Assembly: GCA_001899085.1 (NCBI GenBank)
Contig: MKVB01000011.1
Span: 126,134-190,133, forward strand
Origin: Devosia sp. 66-14
GTDB taxonomy: Bacteria > Pseudomonadota > Alphaproteobacteria > Rhizobiales > Devosiaceae
DNA: 64,000 nt
Reading direction: 5' to 3'
Each line of letters opens with the position of its first letter. Within the stretch, counting starts at the first letter, position 1. Under the pieces are notes generated by a model, which made no database searches, had not been told where the DNA came from, and saw nothing but the letters and a program-made list of their open reading frames with translations. This document shows positions 26,526 to 35,464 of this stretch, in pieces. Both the position numbers and the translations under genes were made by a program.

Positions 26526-27725
26526 ATGTCCGACACCACCACCAGCGCCCCGGCGCCCCGCCCCAAGAAGGTGCAGGATCGTATCGATCGGCTGAGGGCC
26601 CAGTACTCCACCGGCGGCGATCGGCGCCGTCAGCGGGCCGAGCAGCTCTACAGCGCCTCGCAATGGCAACTGATGCGGGCCAAGTTCGGCAAGCACAAGC
26701 TGGCCATGGTCAGCCTCTACTTGCTGATCCTGTTCTATGTGGTTGCGATCCTTGCCGATTTCATCGCGCCCTACGATCCGCAGGAGCGCTCCCGCCAGCA
26801 CATTTTCGCGCCGCCTTCGGCCATCCACTTCTTCGCTCCCGATGGTGGCTTTGTCGGCCCTTACGTGTTCGACAGCCGCACCCGGGTAAACCCCAAGACC
26901 TTCAAGTACGACCTGATCGTTGCCGATAATGCCGACATGAACCCGGTCGTGCTGTTTCCGAAGACCGACCCGTATCTGCTGATGGGCGTCATCCCGATGT
27001 CGGTGAAGCTGTTCGGCACCACCAGCCGGCAACCGGTCTTCCTCCTGGGTGCGGACAACCTGGGACGCGACCTGTTCTCGCGTATCGTGCATGCCTCGCG
27101 GGTATCGCTGTTCGTCGGCTTCGGCGGCGTGCTCATCAGCTTCGTGCTCGGCGTCGCGCTGGGCGGCATTTCGGGCTATGTCGGCGGCAAGGTCGACGTC
27201 ATCATCCAGCGCACCATCGAGCTGGTGATGAGCGTGCCGCAGATCCCGCTATGGATGGCCCTCGCCGCGGCCATTCCGGCGGAATGGACCGGCATCCAGA
27301 CCTATTTCGCCATCACCCTCGTTTTGTCGCTCGTCGGGTGGACCGGCCTCGCCCGCGTGGTGCGCGGACGCATCCTGTCGATGCGCGAAGAGGATTATGT
27401 GATGGCGGCGCGGATCTCGTCGGCCAGCAGCTGGTCGATCATTACCCGGCATCTCATTCCCGGCTTCACCAGCTACCTCATCGTGCACATCACCATCGCC
27501 ATCCCGTTCATGATCCTGGGCGAGACGACGCTCAGCTTCCTGGGCATCGGCATCCGCGCGCCCGATGTCAGCTGGGGCTCGCTGCTGCAGCAGGCGCAGG
27601 ATGTGGTGGTGCTGAGCAACTATGTCTGGCTGCTGTGGCCCGCCGCCTTCGTCGTGGCGGCGGTAGTGCTGTTCAACTTCATCGGAGACGGGTTGCGCGA
27701 TGCCGCCGACCCCTACGCCAAATGA
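26526..27725 (+). CDS. ABC transporter permease, DppC/OppC type (long)
   Basis: Second permease, 399 residues. A ~45-residue charged cytoplasmic N-terminus (DRIDRLRAQYSTGG) precedes helix 1 (MVSLYLLILFYVVAILADFI). A long periplasmic insert then precedes GADNLGRDLFSRIVHASRVSL. The EAA region is EEDYVMAARISSASSWSIITRH, and the C-terminus is IGDGLRDAADPYAK. The extra periplasmic insert fits the larger binding protein encoded upstream. The ATG at 26526 follows GGGGAG, and its stop overlaps the ATPase start by ATGA. Confidence 0.92.
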   Translation: MSDTTTSAPAPRPKKVQDRIDRLRAQYSTGGDRRRQRAEQLYSASQWQLMRAKFGKHKLAMVSLYLLILFYVVAILADFIAPYDPQERSRQHIFAPPSAIHFFAPDGGFVGPYVFDSRTRVNPKTFKYDLIVADNADMNPVVLFPKTDPYLLMGVIPMSVKLFGTTSRQPVFLLGADNLGRDLFSRIVHASRVSLFVGFGGVLISFVLGVALGGISGYVGGKVDVIIQRTIELVMSVPQIPLWMALAAAIPAEWTGIQTYFAITLVLSLVGWTGLARVVRGRILSMREEDYVMAARISSASSWSIITRHLIPGFTSYLIVHITIAIPFMILGETTLSFLGIGIRAPDVSWGSLLQQAQDVVVLSNYVWLLWPAAFVVAAVVLFNFIGDGLRDAADPYAK

Positions 27726-28771
27726 CCCCGAGCGCTTCTCTGAAATCGACCGAACCACGCCTGAAGGTCGAAGGGCTGAAGACCTATTTCTTCCTCGACC
27801 ACGGCATCTTGAAAGCCGTCGACGGCGTCGATTTCCATGTCGGCGAGGCGGAGTCGGTCGGCATTATCGGCGAATCCGGCTGCGGCAAGAGCATTACCGC
27901 CCAATCGATGCTGCAACTGGTGCGGGGCCGCGGCCAGATCGTCGCCGGTCACGCCGTGCTCAGGCGCAAGCAGGGCGAGATGGTGGACATCCTCTCGCTC
28001 GACCCAGACTCCGCCGAAATGCGCTCGGTGCGCGGTGACGATGCCTCGATCATCTTCCAGGAGCCGATGACCAGCTTCTCGCCGGTCCACACCATAGGCT
28101 TCCAGATCGGCGAGATGCTGCGGCTGCACACCAAGCTCTCCGAGGCGCAGATCCGCGAACGGGTCATCGCCATGCTCGGCCGGGTCGGCATCTCCAATCC
28201 CGAGGTGCGGATCGACGAGTACCCGCACCAGCTGTCGGGCGGCATGCGGCAGCGCGCCATGATCGCGATGGCGCTGATCTGCCACCCGCAGATCGTCATC
28301 GCCGATGAACCGACCACGGCGCTGGACGTGACCATCCAGGCGCAGATCCTCGACCTGATGCGTGACCTGCAGGACGAGCTGGGGATGTCGATCGTCTACA
28401 TCACCCACAACATGGCGGTGGTGGCCGAGAATGTCAGCCGCGTCTACGTCATGTACCTGGGCCGGGTGGTCGAGACCACCACGACGGAACGGCTGTTCAA
28501 GGATCCCAAGCACCCCTACACGCAGAAACTGCTGCGCTCGATCCCCCATCCGGGGCGGCCCGTGGAGCGCCTCGAAGTCATCGAAGGGAGCGTCCCCAGC
28601 GCGGTCGATCCGCCACGGCGCTGTGGCTTCTTCACCCGCTGCCCCAGTGCCATGGCCGGCGTCTGCGATGCCGCAATCCCGGCATTGACCAAGGTGGACG
28701 ACGAGCACTGGGCGCGGTGTTTTCTGCTCAGCGATGAAAAGGAGGCCGAGGATGAGTGGTCAAGCCTCTGA
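27722..28771 (+). CDS. ABC transporter ATPase, DppD/OppD type
   Basis: 349-residue ATPase. Walker A GESGCGKS (near residue 54) has Ile after Ser where Thr is common. Then come Q-loop IIFQEPMTSFSPVHTI, signature LSGGMRQR, Walker B IVIADEPTTALD, H-loop YITHNMAVV, and the C-terminal oligopeptide/dipeptide cluster (RRCGFFTRCPSAMAGVCD) with three Cys that may bind an Fe-S cluster as in other OppD/F proteins. It overlaps both neighbours, so it is co-translated with the permease and the second ATPase. Confidence 0.93.
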   Translation: MTPSASLKSTEPRLKVEGLKTYFFLDHGILKAVDGVDFHVGEAESVGIIGESGCGKSITAQSMLQLVRGRGQIVAGHAVLRRKQGEMVDILSLDPDSAEMRSVRGDDASIIFQEPMTSFSPVHTIGFQIGEMLRLHTKLSEAQIRERVIAMLGRVGISNPEVRIDEYPHQLSGGMRQRAMIAMALICHPQIVIADEPTTALDVTIQAQILDLMRDLQDELGMSIVYITHNMAVVAENVSRVYVMYLGRVVETTTTERLFKDPKHPYTQKLLRSIPHPGRPVERLEVIEGSVPSAVDPPRRCGFFTRCPSAMAGVCDAAIPALTKVDDEHWARCFLLSDEKEAEDEWSSL

Positions 28772-29810
28772 CGACAACGCGATCCTGAGGGTCGAGCAGG
28801 TCTCGAAGCAGTTTGTGTCGAGGTCCGGCATTGGCGCCAGGAACGCTCCGGTCATCCGTGCGGTGGACAACGTGTCGCTGCACATCAATGCCGGCGAGAC
28901 GCTGGCGGTGGTGGGGGAGTCGGGTTCGGGAAAATCGACTTTGGGGCGTTCGATCGTACGCGCCATCGACCCCAGCCAGGGCGCGGTCCAGCTCAAGCTC
29001 GACACCGGCGAGTGGGTCGACCTGGCGCGCCTGAGCGAGCGGCAGCTGCGGCAGCTGCGGCGCCACTTCCACATGATCTTCCAGGATCCGTACTCTTCGC
29101 TCGATCCGCGCATGACCGTGTTCGACATCATCGCCGAACCCCTGATCTACAACGAGCGCGTGTCGCGAGCCGAAGCGCGTCGCCGGGTCATCGAGGTGCT
29201 GGAACTGGTCGGGCTGGGCGAGCGCCACCTCAACCACTACCCGCACGCCTTTTCCGGCGGCCAGCGGCAACGCATCGGCATCGCCCGTTCGCTGATCTGC
29301 AAACCGCGGCTGATCGTTTGCGACGAGGCCGTGTCGGCGCTGGACGTTTCGGTTCAGGCGCAGATCCTCAACCTGCTGAAGGATCTGCAGCAGCGCTTCG
29401 GGCTGGCCTTCATGTTCATTGCCCACGACATCGCCGTGGTGGAGTTCATCGCCCACCGGATCGCCGTGATGTATGTGGGCCGCATGGTGGAGCTGGGCGA
29501 GACGCGCGCCATCATCGATCGACCGCTGCACCCCTATACCGAGGCGCTGCTGTCATCGGTGCCGATGACCGACCCGACGCGCGAGCGCTCCGGCAAGCGG
29601 CTCAGCGGCGAGATCGCCAGCCCGATCAACCCGCCGAGCGGCTGCCATTTCCATCCGCGCTGCCCTTACGCGACCGAACGCTGCAAGGCCGAAATCCCGC
29701 AATGGCGGGAGCTCGAGCCGGGCCGCTTCGTCGCCTGCCACTTCGCCGCCGAGCTCCGCCTCGCCGGCATGATCCAATCCCACACACCGCACCACGAGCT
29801 GCACAAATGA
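28752..29810 (+). CDS. ABC transporter ATPase, DppF/OppF type
   Basis: 352-residue second ATPase. Walker A is GESGSGKST, Q-loop MIFQDPYSSLDPRMTV, signature FSGGQRQR and Walker B LIVCDEAVSALD. In the last, Ala replaces the usual Pro after Glu (DEA for DEP), a tolerated variant. The C-terminal Cys cluster is CHFHPRCPYATERCKAE. The start at 28752 is chosen because an ideal AAAGGAGG lies nine bases upstream, inside the end of the preceding gene; an ATG at 28734 would lie over that ribosome site. The stop overlaps the GH32 start by ATGA. Confidence 0.93.
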   Translation: MSGQASDDNAILRVEQVSKQFVSRSGIGARNAPVIRAVDNVSLHINAGETLAVVGESGSGKSTLGRSIVRAIDPSQGAVQLKLDTGEWVDLARLSERQLRQLRRHFHMIFQDPYSSLDPRMTVFDIIAEPLIYNERVSRAEARRRVIEVLELVGLGERHLNHYPHAFSGGQRQRIGIARSLICKPRLIVCDEAVSALDVSVQAQILNLLKDLQQRFGLAFMFIAHDIAVVEFIAHRIAVMYVGRMVELGETRAIIDRPLHPYTEALLSSVPMTDPTRERSGKRLSGEIASPINPPSGCHFHPRCPYATERCKAEIPQWRELEPGRFVACHFAAELRLAGMIQSHTPHHELHK

Positions 29811-31237
29811 CCATCGCCGCCGAGCAGATCAAGACCGCCCGCAATCTGCGGCTCCATATGCTGGCCGACCCGTTCCGGCCAACCTTCCACTTCGTCGTGC
29901 CCGAGGATTACGCCAAGCCGGCCGACCCGAACGGCGCCATCTGGTGGAACGGCCGCTACCATCTGGGCTATATCTACCAGGATGATGGCGTGCACTACTG
30001 GGGGCACGTGTCGAGCCGGGACCTGCTGCACTGGCGCCATCACAAGCCCTGGCTGCTGCCCACCCCCGACAGTCCGGAAGAGGGCATTTTCAGCGGCAAC
30101 GCGATGATCGACAAGAATGGCGAAGTGTCGATCTTCTACCACGGGGTGAAGGTCGGAAACTGCATCGCCACCAGCAGCGAGCCGCTGCTCGAGAATTTCC
30201 GCAAACTGCCGAGCAATCCGATCGTCCCGGTGGAAGCGCCCGACAAGTGGCGGGAATCGGCCAAGCTGCCATATGCCTCGTGGGATCCCCACGGCTGGCT
30301 CGACGGCGATACCTACTATGCCATTTTCGGGGGAACCCAGCCCGCCATCTTCAAGGCCACCGAGCTGGACGACTGGAGCTATGTGGGAGACCTGTTCGCC
30401 CATACCGTCGATGGCACCACCATCCGCGAGGATGTCTCGTGCCCCGATTTCTTCAAGCTGGGCGACAAGTGGGTGCTGATGGGGATCAGCCACGAGCACG
30501 GCACCCGCTATTTCGTCGGCGAATGGAAGAACGAGCAGTTCCACCCCGAAGTGCACGAGCGCATGAGCTGGGTCGACAACACCTATTTCGCGCCGGAAAG
30601 CATGGAAGCGCCCGATGGCCGGCGCATCCTGTGGGCCTGGATATTCGATCAGTGGGACGAAGCGACCGAGAAGGCCGCCGGGTGGTCGGGCGTTTTCGCG
30701 GTGCCGCGCGAACTGTGGCTGCACGATGACCTGCGCCTCGGCATGCGGCCGGTCGAGGAACTGAAGCAGCTGCGCTACAATTCCCGCTCGGCCAGTCCCT
30801 TGGCGCTCACCGGCCATGCTGAGCTGGACATTGCCGGTGGCGATACGATCGACATCGAGGCGGCCTTCGATGTCGGCGCGGCATCGAGCGTCGGCCTCGA
30901 GGTGCGTCGGTCCGCCGATGGCAGCGAGACGACAATCGTCGGCTATGACGCACAAAAGGGCGAGCTGTTCTTCGATACGACCAATTCGTCCCGCAGCGGC
31001 CTCGGCCTCAAGATCCGGGAAGCCGGTCCGCTCAAGCTCGAGGCGGGCGAGCCGCTGCGGCTGCGCGTCCTCATCGATCGTTCGGTGGTGGAAGTCTTCG
31101 CTAACGATCGGCAGGCCATTACCAGGCGCATCTACCCCGATGCGGCGAGCAACGGCGTTGCGGCCTTTGCCGCCGGGGAGGGCGGCAGGCTGACCAGCCT
31201 CGAAATCTGGGACATGATGCCGTCCAACCCCTATTGA
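29807..31237 (+). CDS. GH32 beta-fructosidase-like enzyme (1 of 2)
   Basis: 476-residue five-bladed beta-propeller plus beta-sandwich enzyme of the invertase/inulinase family. The nucleophile block is ADPNGAIWWNGRYHLGY (near residue 38; the usual N-D-P-N-G has A for the first N). SWDPHGW stands where most members have RDP, and SCPDFF corresponds to the acid/base E-C block region, where the preceding residues are REDVS. The C-terminal sandwich includes LIDRSVVEVFAND, typical of the family. These substitutions place it in a divergent branch, so specificity is open. No signal peptide: it hydrolyses imported fructosides in the cytoplasm. Confidence 0.85.
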   Translation: MTIAAEQIKTARNLRLHMLADPFRPTFHFVVPEDYAKPADPNGAIWWNGRYHLGYIYQDDGVHYWGHVSSRDLLHWRHHKPWLLPTPDSPEEGIFSGNAMIDKNGEVSIFYHGVKVGNCIATSSEPLLENFRKLPSNPIVPVEAPDKWRESAKLPYASWDPHGWLDGDTYYAIFGGTQPAIFKATELDDWSYVGDLFAHTVDGTTIREDVSCPDFFKLGDKWVLMGISHEHGTRYFVGEWKNEQFHPEVHERMSWVDNTYFAPESMEAPDGRRILWAWIFDQWDEATEKAAGWSGVFAVPRELWLHDDLRLGMRPVEELKQLRYNSRSASPLALTGHAELDIAGGDTIDIEAAFDVGAASSVGLEVRRSADGSETTIVGYDAQKGELFFDTTNSSRSGLGLKIREAGPLKLEAGEPLRLRVLIDRSVVEVFANDRQAITRRIYPDAASNGVAAFAAGEGGRLTSLEIWDMMPSNPY

Positions 31238-31245
31238 GGCCACCG

Positions 31246-32607
31246 ATGAACCCATTGCGTCCCCGCTATCACTTCTCGCCCCAGGCCGGCTGGATCAATG
31301 ATCCCAACGGCGCCGTGCGGGTGGATGGCCTTTATCACCTGTTCTACCAGGCCAACCCGCATGGGTTGGTGCACGGCCCGATGCATTGGGGGCACGCGAC
31401 GAGCGTCGACCTCGCCAACTGGACCGAGCAGCCCATCGCGCTCTATCCCGAAGCGAGCGGCCAATGCTTTTCGGGCAGCGCCGTCGCGGCCCGTGAAGGG
31501 CGGGTGGCGCCGGAGCTTGCTGCGGACGACGCGATCCTGCTGTTCTATACCGCCCACCGGGATGGCAGCCCCTATGTCGAGGACCAGGCCATCGCCATCG
31601 CCGATCGCGGCATGACCAGCTTCCGCAAGTTTGCTGGCAATCCGGTGCTGCCAACCCCGGGGCCGCGCGATTTCCGTGACCCCAAGGTGATCTGGCACGC
31701 CGCGACCCAGCGCTGGATCATGGTGGTTACGCATGGCCAGTCGATCGGCATCTACTCGTCGTCCGATGCGCTGAGCTGGCAGGCGGAAAGCGAGTTCGGC
31801 AGAAGCGAAGGCCGACATGGCACAGGGCCGTGGGAGTGTCCCGACCTGTTCCCGATCACGGTCGAAGGCAGTGGCGAGCAGGCGTGGATCCTGGTGGTCG
31901 GGCTCGGCCAGGGGCATATCTCAGGCGGCTCGGGGACACAGTATTTCGTCGGAGATTTCGACGGCCAGGTGTTCCGCAACCGTCATTCCGCCGAAACGGA
32001 ATTGTTCATGGACTGGGGCCGCGACTACTACGCCACCCAGAGTTTTTCCGGCCTCAACGGCGAGGATCCGCTCGCGGTCGCCTGGATGAGCAACTGGCTA
32101 TATGCCAACCACACCCCATCGGAAGACTTCCGCGGCAGCATGAGCTTGCCGCGCCGCCTGACGCTGATCGAAACACCCCATGGCCTGCGTCTCGGCCAGC
32201 GGGTCGACGAGGCCGTGCGGGCGGCTTTCGACCCGCTGTCGGTCGCAGCCGGCACTCCCGCAACCCCGTCGTCCGCCGCCTATCGGTTCGCGCATCGCTG
32301 GGCCGGAGAGGTCGGCGACGAACTGACCCTGTCGCTGTTCGGGGAGGCCGATCCGGTCTTCACCGTCAGGCGCACCGCGAGCGACACCTGTTCGGTTACC
32401 ATTAATCGCGGTGCTCATCCGGCCATCGCACCGGAGCGCGGCTTCGCCACGGACTTCACCATCGACATCATCCATGCCGGCCCGTTGGACATCGACGTCT
32501 TCGTCGACCATGGTCTGGTGGAGATCGGCTGTGCGGGCGGGCTACACTGGTTCAGCAACATCTATTTCCCGGCCGATCCGGCCGGGCGCGTGACGCTCGC
32601 CGCCTGA
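31246..32607 (+). CDS. GH32 beta-fructofuranosidase (2 of 2)
   Basis: 453-residue canonical GH32 enzyme. [20 protein letters not shown] carries the nucleophile Asp (near residue 16), FRDPKV the transition-state Asp and WECPDLF the acid/base Glu. The C-terminal beta-sandwich has [11 protein letters not shown]. It hydrolyses terminal beta-fructosyl residues from sucrose, inulin- or levan-type oligosaccharides. No leader, so intracellular. The ATG at 31246 follows GAGGCCACC; the ATG at 31234 overlaps the previous stop and is less likely. The neighbouring GH32 has altered motifs, so the pair may split different linkages. Confidence 0.93.
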   Translation: MNPLRPRYHFSPQAGWINDPNGAVRVDGLYHLFYQANPHGLVHGPMHWGHATSVDLANWTEQPIALYPEASGQCFSGSAVAAREGRVAPELAADDAILLFYTAHRDGSPYVEDQAIAIADRGMTSFRKFAGNPVLPTPGPRDFRDPKVIWHAATQRWIMVVTHGQSIGIYSSSDALSWQAESEFGRSEGRHGTGPWECPDLFPITVEGSGEQAWILVVGLGQGHISGGSGTQYFVGDFDGQVFRNRHSAETELFMDWGRDYYATQSFSGLNGEDPLAVAWMSNWLYANHTPSEDFRGSMSLPRRLTLIETPHGLRLGQRVDEAVRAAFDPLSVAAGTPATPSSAAYRFAHRWAGEVGDELTLSLFGEADPVFTVRRTASDTCSVTINRGAHPAIAPERGFATDFTIDIIHAGPLDIDVFVDHGLVEIGCAGGLHWFSNIYFPADPAGRVTLAA

Positions 32608-32631
32608 GCGAGGCACGCAGGGGAGGAAAGC

Positions 32632-33303
32632 ATGAAGCGTTCTGCAATCAACCGGGCGATCCGTCGGGCCGAAGACCTGCTCGCGACGCACCATTGGACG
32701 CTGCCGGTCTGGGGGCGCTGGACGGCAGAGAATTTCCGCCAGGACCCGGAAACGGCGCGCTATCTCACGCGCCACCAGATGGGTTGGGACGTCACGGATT
32801 TCGGCTCCGGGCGCTTCGATGAGATCGGCCTCGTGCTGTTCTGCCTGCGCAACGGGATCGTAGGCGGCGAGGGGGAGATCACCTATGCCGAGAAGCTCCT
32901 GGTGGTCGAGGAGGGCCAGGTGACGCCCTCGCACCTGCATCGCGCCAAGATGGAAGACATCATCAACCGGGCCGGCGGCGTGCTGGTCATCGAGTTCTGT
33001 CCCGCCGACGATGACGGCGCCGTCATCGAGCGCGAACTGACGGTGTTGGTCGACGGTATCGCCACCACGCTCAAACCCTGGGAACAGCTCCGGCTCGAGC
33101 CCGGTCAGGGCGTGACGATTCCTCCGGGACTGTACCACCGCTTCTACGGTGAACAGGGGCGTGGGGTGGTGCTGGTCGGCGAGGTCAGCAAGGTCAATGA
33201 CGACCAGACCGACAACTATTTCCTCGATCCGATCGGTCGCTTCTCGACCATCGAAGAAGACGAAGCGCCGGTCCGGCTGCTGTGGAACGAGGCAGGTCGG
33301 TAG
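32632..33303 (+). CDS. D-lyxose / D-mannose isomerase-like cupin
   Basis: 223-residue protein matching D-lyxose isomerase, a Mn-dependent cupin that interconverts D-lyxose and D-xylulose and also D-mannose and D-fructose. Metal ligands are visible as the two His and Glu in PSHLHRAKMEDIIN and the later His in PPGLYHRFYGE. In this fructoside operon the mannose/fructose activity is the more sensible role (inference): it would link fructose released by the GH32 enzymes with mannose. The ATG at 32632 follows GGGGAGGAAAGC. It is the last operon gene. Confidence 0.85.
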   Translation: MKRSAINRAIRRAEDLLATHHWTLPVWGRWTAENFRQDPETARYLTRHQMGWDVTDFGSGRFDEIGLVLFCLRNGIVGGEGEITYAEKLLVVEEGQVTPSHLHRAKMEDIINRAGGVLVIEFCPADDDGAVIERELTVLVDGIATTLKPWEQLRLEPGQGVTIPPGLYHRFYGEQGRGVVLVGEVSKVNDDQTDNYFLDPIGRFSTIEEDEAPVRLLWNEAGR

Positions 33304-33333
33304 ACAGCCGGGCCGCATGGCTGCTGCCGGGGT

Positions 33334-33462
33334 GCGCGGATGGCTGGCCTTTGCCGGCTGATCTTTGCTAAGCTACGCACTCCGAATTTCAGCACTGACC
33401 CGAAAGAACCAGCACGGCCCTGGCCGTGACAGGCTTTCATTCTTGCGACCAAGGTGGCGATG
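33334..33462 (+). repeat. ~130-bp leader repeat, copy 2 (in front of GNAT-Rnk gene)
   Basis: Near-identical to 7363-7492. It contains the hairpin CACGGC-CCTG-GCCGTG (33413-33428) and ends in AAGGTGG plus ATG, exactly where the GNAT-Rnk gene begins. The conservation of a non-coding stretch 26 kb from its twin, ending at a start codon, points to a functional 5' leader or promoter unit rather than chance. A leader RNA upstream of rnk is known in gammaproteobacteria, but I see no basis to equate the two. Confidence 0.85.
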
Positions 33463-34374
33463 ATGAAGAGGCCTTTTGTTTCGTTGCGTCCGGAGATCAC
33501 CCGGACGCATGCATTGATCCTGATGGACTGGCTGGAGGACGAGCGGGTCACCCGCTACCTGAGCGATTCAAGCAGCGTGTCGCGATCGATCGCCGAGGCG
33601 ATCGATCGCACCCAGATGCCGATCCTGACGCATCTGTTCAATCAGGGCGGGCGCTTCTTCATGGTCCACGATCGTGACGATGCGCCGGTCGGCTTCGTGC
33701 GCCTGATCAAGACGGGCCGCGACTGCGAAATGGTGCTGGTCATCGGCGACCATGACAACTGGGGCCGCCGGATCGGCTCGAGCACCATCCGGGCCGGCCT
33801 GAAGCTGGCTTTTCTCGAGATGCGGGCCGAGACCGTGATCGCCCGGATCCACCCCGACAATACGGGCTCGCTGAAGGCCTTCGAACGCTGCGGTTTCCTC
33901 GGCGTGAGCGAGACGGCAACGCTGAGATCGCTGTCGATCAGCGCCGGCCGCTATCGCCGGCTGCTGCGCGAGGGCGTCATGGCGGAGGCGGGCGACATCC
34001 ACATCACCGACCTGGACGAAACCCGGCTGCAGGACCTGATCGCGTTCGAACAGGGGCCGGCAATGGTCGAACTCGAACACGAGATCGAACGCGCCACCGT
34101 CGTGGCGGCGCAGCGCATCGCGGCGAATGTGGTGACGATGAACTCGCAGGTCGCACTGCATCTCGACGACGAGGCGATCAAGGTCTCGCTGGTCTATCCG
34201 CAGGACGCCGACGAGCGGGCCGGCAAACTGTCGGTGCTGTCCGATGTCGGCGCCGCGATCCTCGGGTACCGGGAAGGCGACGCCGTCGACTGCGTGGTCT
34301 CGGAGCGGACCCGGCACCTGCAGATCGGCAGGCTGATCTACCAGCCGGAATCGGCGGGTGATTTCCACCTTTAG
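33463..34374 (+). CDS. GNAT acetyltransferase fused to Rnk/GreA-C-like domain
   Basis: 303-residue two-domain protein. Residues ~1-165 form a GNAT N-acetyltransferase: acetyl-CoA loop GRRIGSSTIRAGLKLAF, then NTGSLKAFERCGF. Residues ~170-303 match Rnk, the nucleoside diphosphate kinase regulator related to the GreA/GreB C-terminal domain. Landmarks are ITDLDETRLQDLI, VVTMNSQVALHL, VSLVYPQDAD, LSVLSDVGAAILGYREGD and YQPESAGDF. The Rnk part might bind RNA polymerase or nucleotide kinase while the GNAT part modifies a partner (inference). Start choice: ATG at 33463 is five bases from AAGGTGG; ATG at 33460 and GTG at 33454 are alternatives. It begins directly at the end of leader repeat copy 2. 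Confidence 0.85.
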   Translation: MKRPFVSLRPEITRTHALILMDWLEDERVTRYLSDSSSVSRSIAEAIDRTQMPILTHLFNQGGRFFMVHDRDDAPVGFVRLIKTGRDCEMVLVIGDHDNWGRRIGSSTIRAGLKLAFLEMRAETVIARIHPDNTGSLKAFERCGFLGVSETATLRSLSISAGRYRRLLREGVMAEAGDIHITDLDETRLQDLIAFEQGPAMVELEHEIERATVVAAQRIAANVVTMNSQVALHLDDEAIKVSLVYPQDADERAGKLSVLSDVGAAILGYREGDAVDCVVSERTRHLQIGRLIYQPESAGDFHL

Positions 34375-34405
34375 CGTCGGCAGTGTGGTCGCCTTGCTAC
34401 CGCTT

Positions 34406-35131
34406 TCAGGGCTCCGAGTTTGGCGCCAGCACACCTGAGAGGCGGTTAGAGGCCTCTATGAGCTTGAAGTAGTGATCGAGATTGGGGTTCGCGAACTCCT
34501 CGTGGGTCTCGTGGACCATGACGAACGATGCCGCGAACAGCCCGCCGTTCTGGTTGACCGACATCAGCACCCCACGCACGTAGTCGTCCGTGACCGACTT
34601 CACCGTATTGGCGATCATCGACCTGAAGTATCGTCCTCCGAGTGCCAGGATCTGCAGTCGGTCGGCCAGGATGAAGACGAAACCTTCGTGGTCGGGGCGC
34701 TCTGCCTTGAAGCCGTGCTGGTTGAACGCCTGATTGTAGTGTTTCGCCATCCAGGCGCCACTACGCTTCTCGATAACCATCGCCCCCGAGACGCGCGTCC
34801 CCTGAAGATTATAGCGATGATAGATGTAGCGGCCGGCATACTTGGTGAGTTTGGTGTACTCTTCCTCCCGTATTTCAAGCGTCCGCCGGAATTGTTCGAA
34901 GAGAACGCCCTCGTTACCGGCAAGCAATAGGACCTTGTGCTGAAGTGCTGGGGTGAAATGGCTGTCCAGGATCGCCTCATTGAACAAGGCGTAACAGGTA
35001 TCGCGGGCGATACCAGAGCCATCGGCCATCTGTGAGGCATTAATGAAGCTGCGAACCACTGCTCTGCGAGCGGCAGGGAAGCCTGTCGTGACGGCATAGC
35101 TTCGCTTTCGATTGTTCGGTTCCACATCCAT
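34406..35131 (-). CDS. unknown protein, sensor-domain-like, beside the SIR2-STAND gene
   Basis: 241 residues, no family recognised with confidence. The central part (KYAGRYIYHRYNLQGTRVSG) and the later VRGVLMSVNQNGGLFAASFV loosely resemble the C-terminal sensor region of some HTH regulators (G.Y..YR....G, then GVL.S....). No clear HTH is visible at the N-terminus, so this is tentative. Base composition is lower in G+C than its neighbours (57 percent in one hand-counted 60-base line), as in the divergent SIR2 gene, suggesting the two arrived together. I chose the ATG at 35131, which has GAGGGG very close; a TTG at 35203 would extend it. No signal peptide or membrane segment. Confidence 0.55.
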   Translation of the reverse strand: MDVEPNNRKRSYAVTTGFPAARRAVVRSFINASQMADGSGIARDTCYALFNEAILDSHFTPALQHKVLLLAGNEGVLFEQFRRTLEIREEEYTKLTKYAGRYIYHRYNLQGTRVSGAMVIEKRSGAWMAKHYNQAFNQHGFKAERPDHEGFVFILADRLQILALGGRYFRSMIANTVKSVTDDYVRGVLMSVNQNGGLFAASFVMVHETHEEFANPNLDHYFKLIEASNRLSGVLAPNSEP

Positions 35132-35464
35132 CCCCTCGGCTTCGTCGAAAGAATGCAGAGGGCGGCGCGTGTGTCCAGTCTGGATCGCGGCTATCCAGTC
35201 CAATAAGTCGACCGTCCGGCCAATATTGACCTCTGATCCAAATTGGACGCCAGGGTTCCAACCAATACCATTTGAACTGGCGGGGCGGCATGGATGATTA
35301 TGAATTTGTGACGTCTTGGTGACACTGGGAGCAACAGTGCCGGCGCGAATATTGCTGCGTCTGGTCCCTATGTCGGGTTCGCCGTGATGGACGCAACTGG
35401 GCTGGTTCCTGTTGAGGCACGAACTAGGGATCGCGCCTCATACCCGGTGCGAGGGAGGAGTTGG
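35132..35464. other. A+T-richer divergent spacer before the SIR2-STAND gene
   Basis: 333-base region between the divergent unknown gene and the giant gene. One hand-counted line (35221-35280) is 47 percent G+C, clearly below the surroundings. It contains the 11-base palindrome TCCAAATTGGA (35237-35247) and ends with the strong ribosome site GGGAGGAG before the ATG at 35465. It should carry promoters for both genes; exact -35/-10 boxes are not convincing by eye. Confidence 0.5.
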
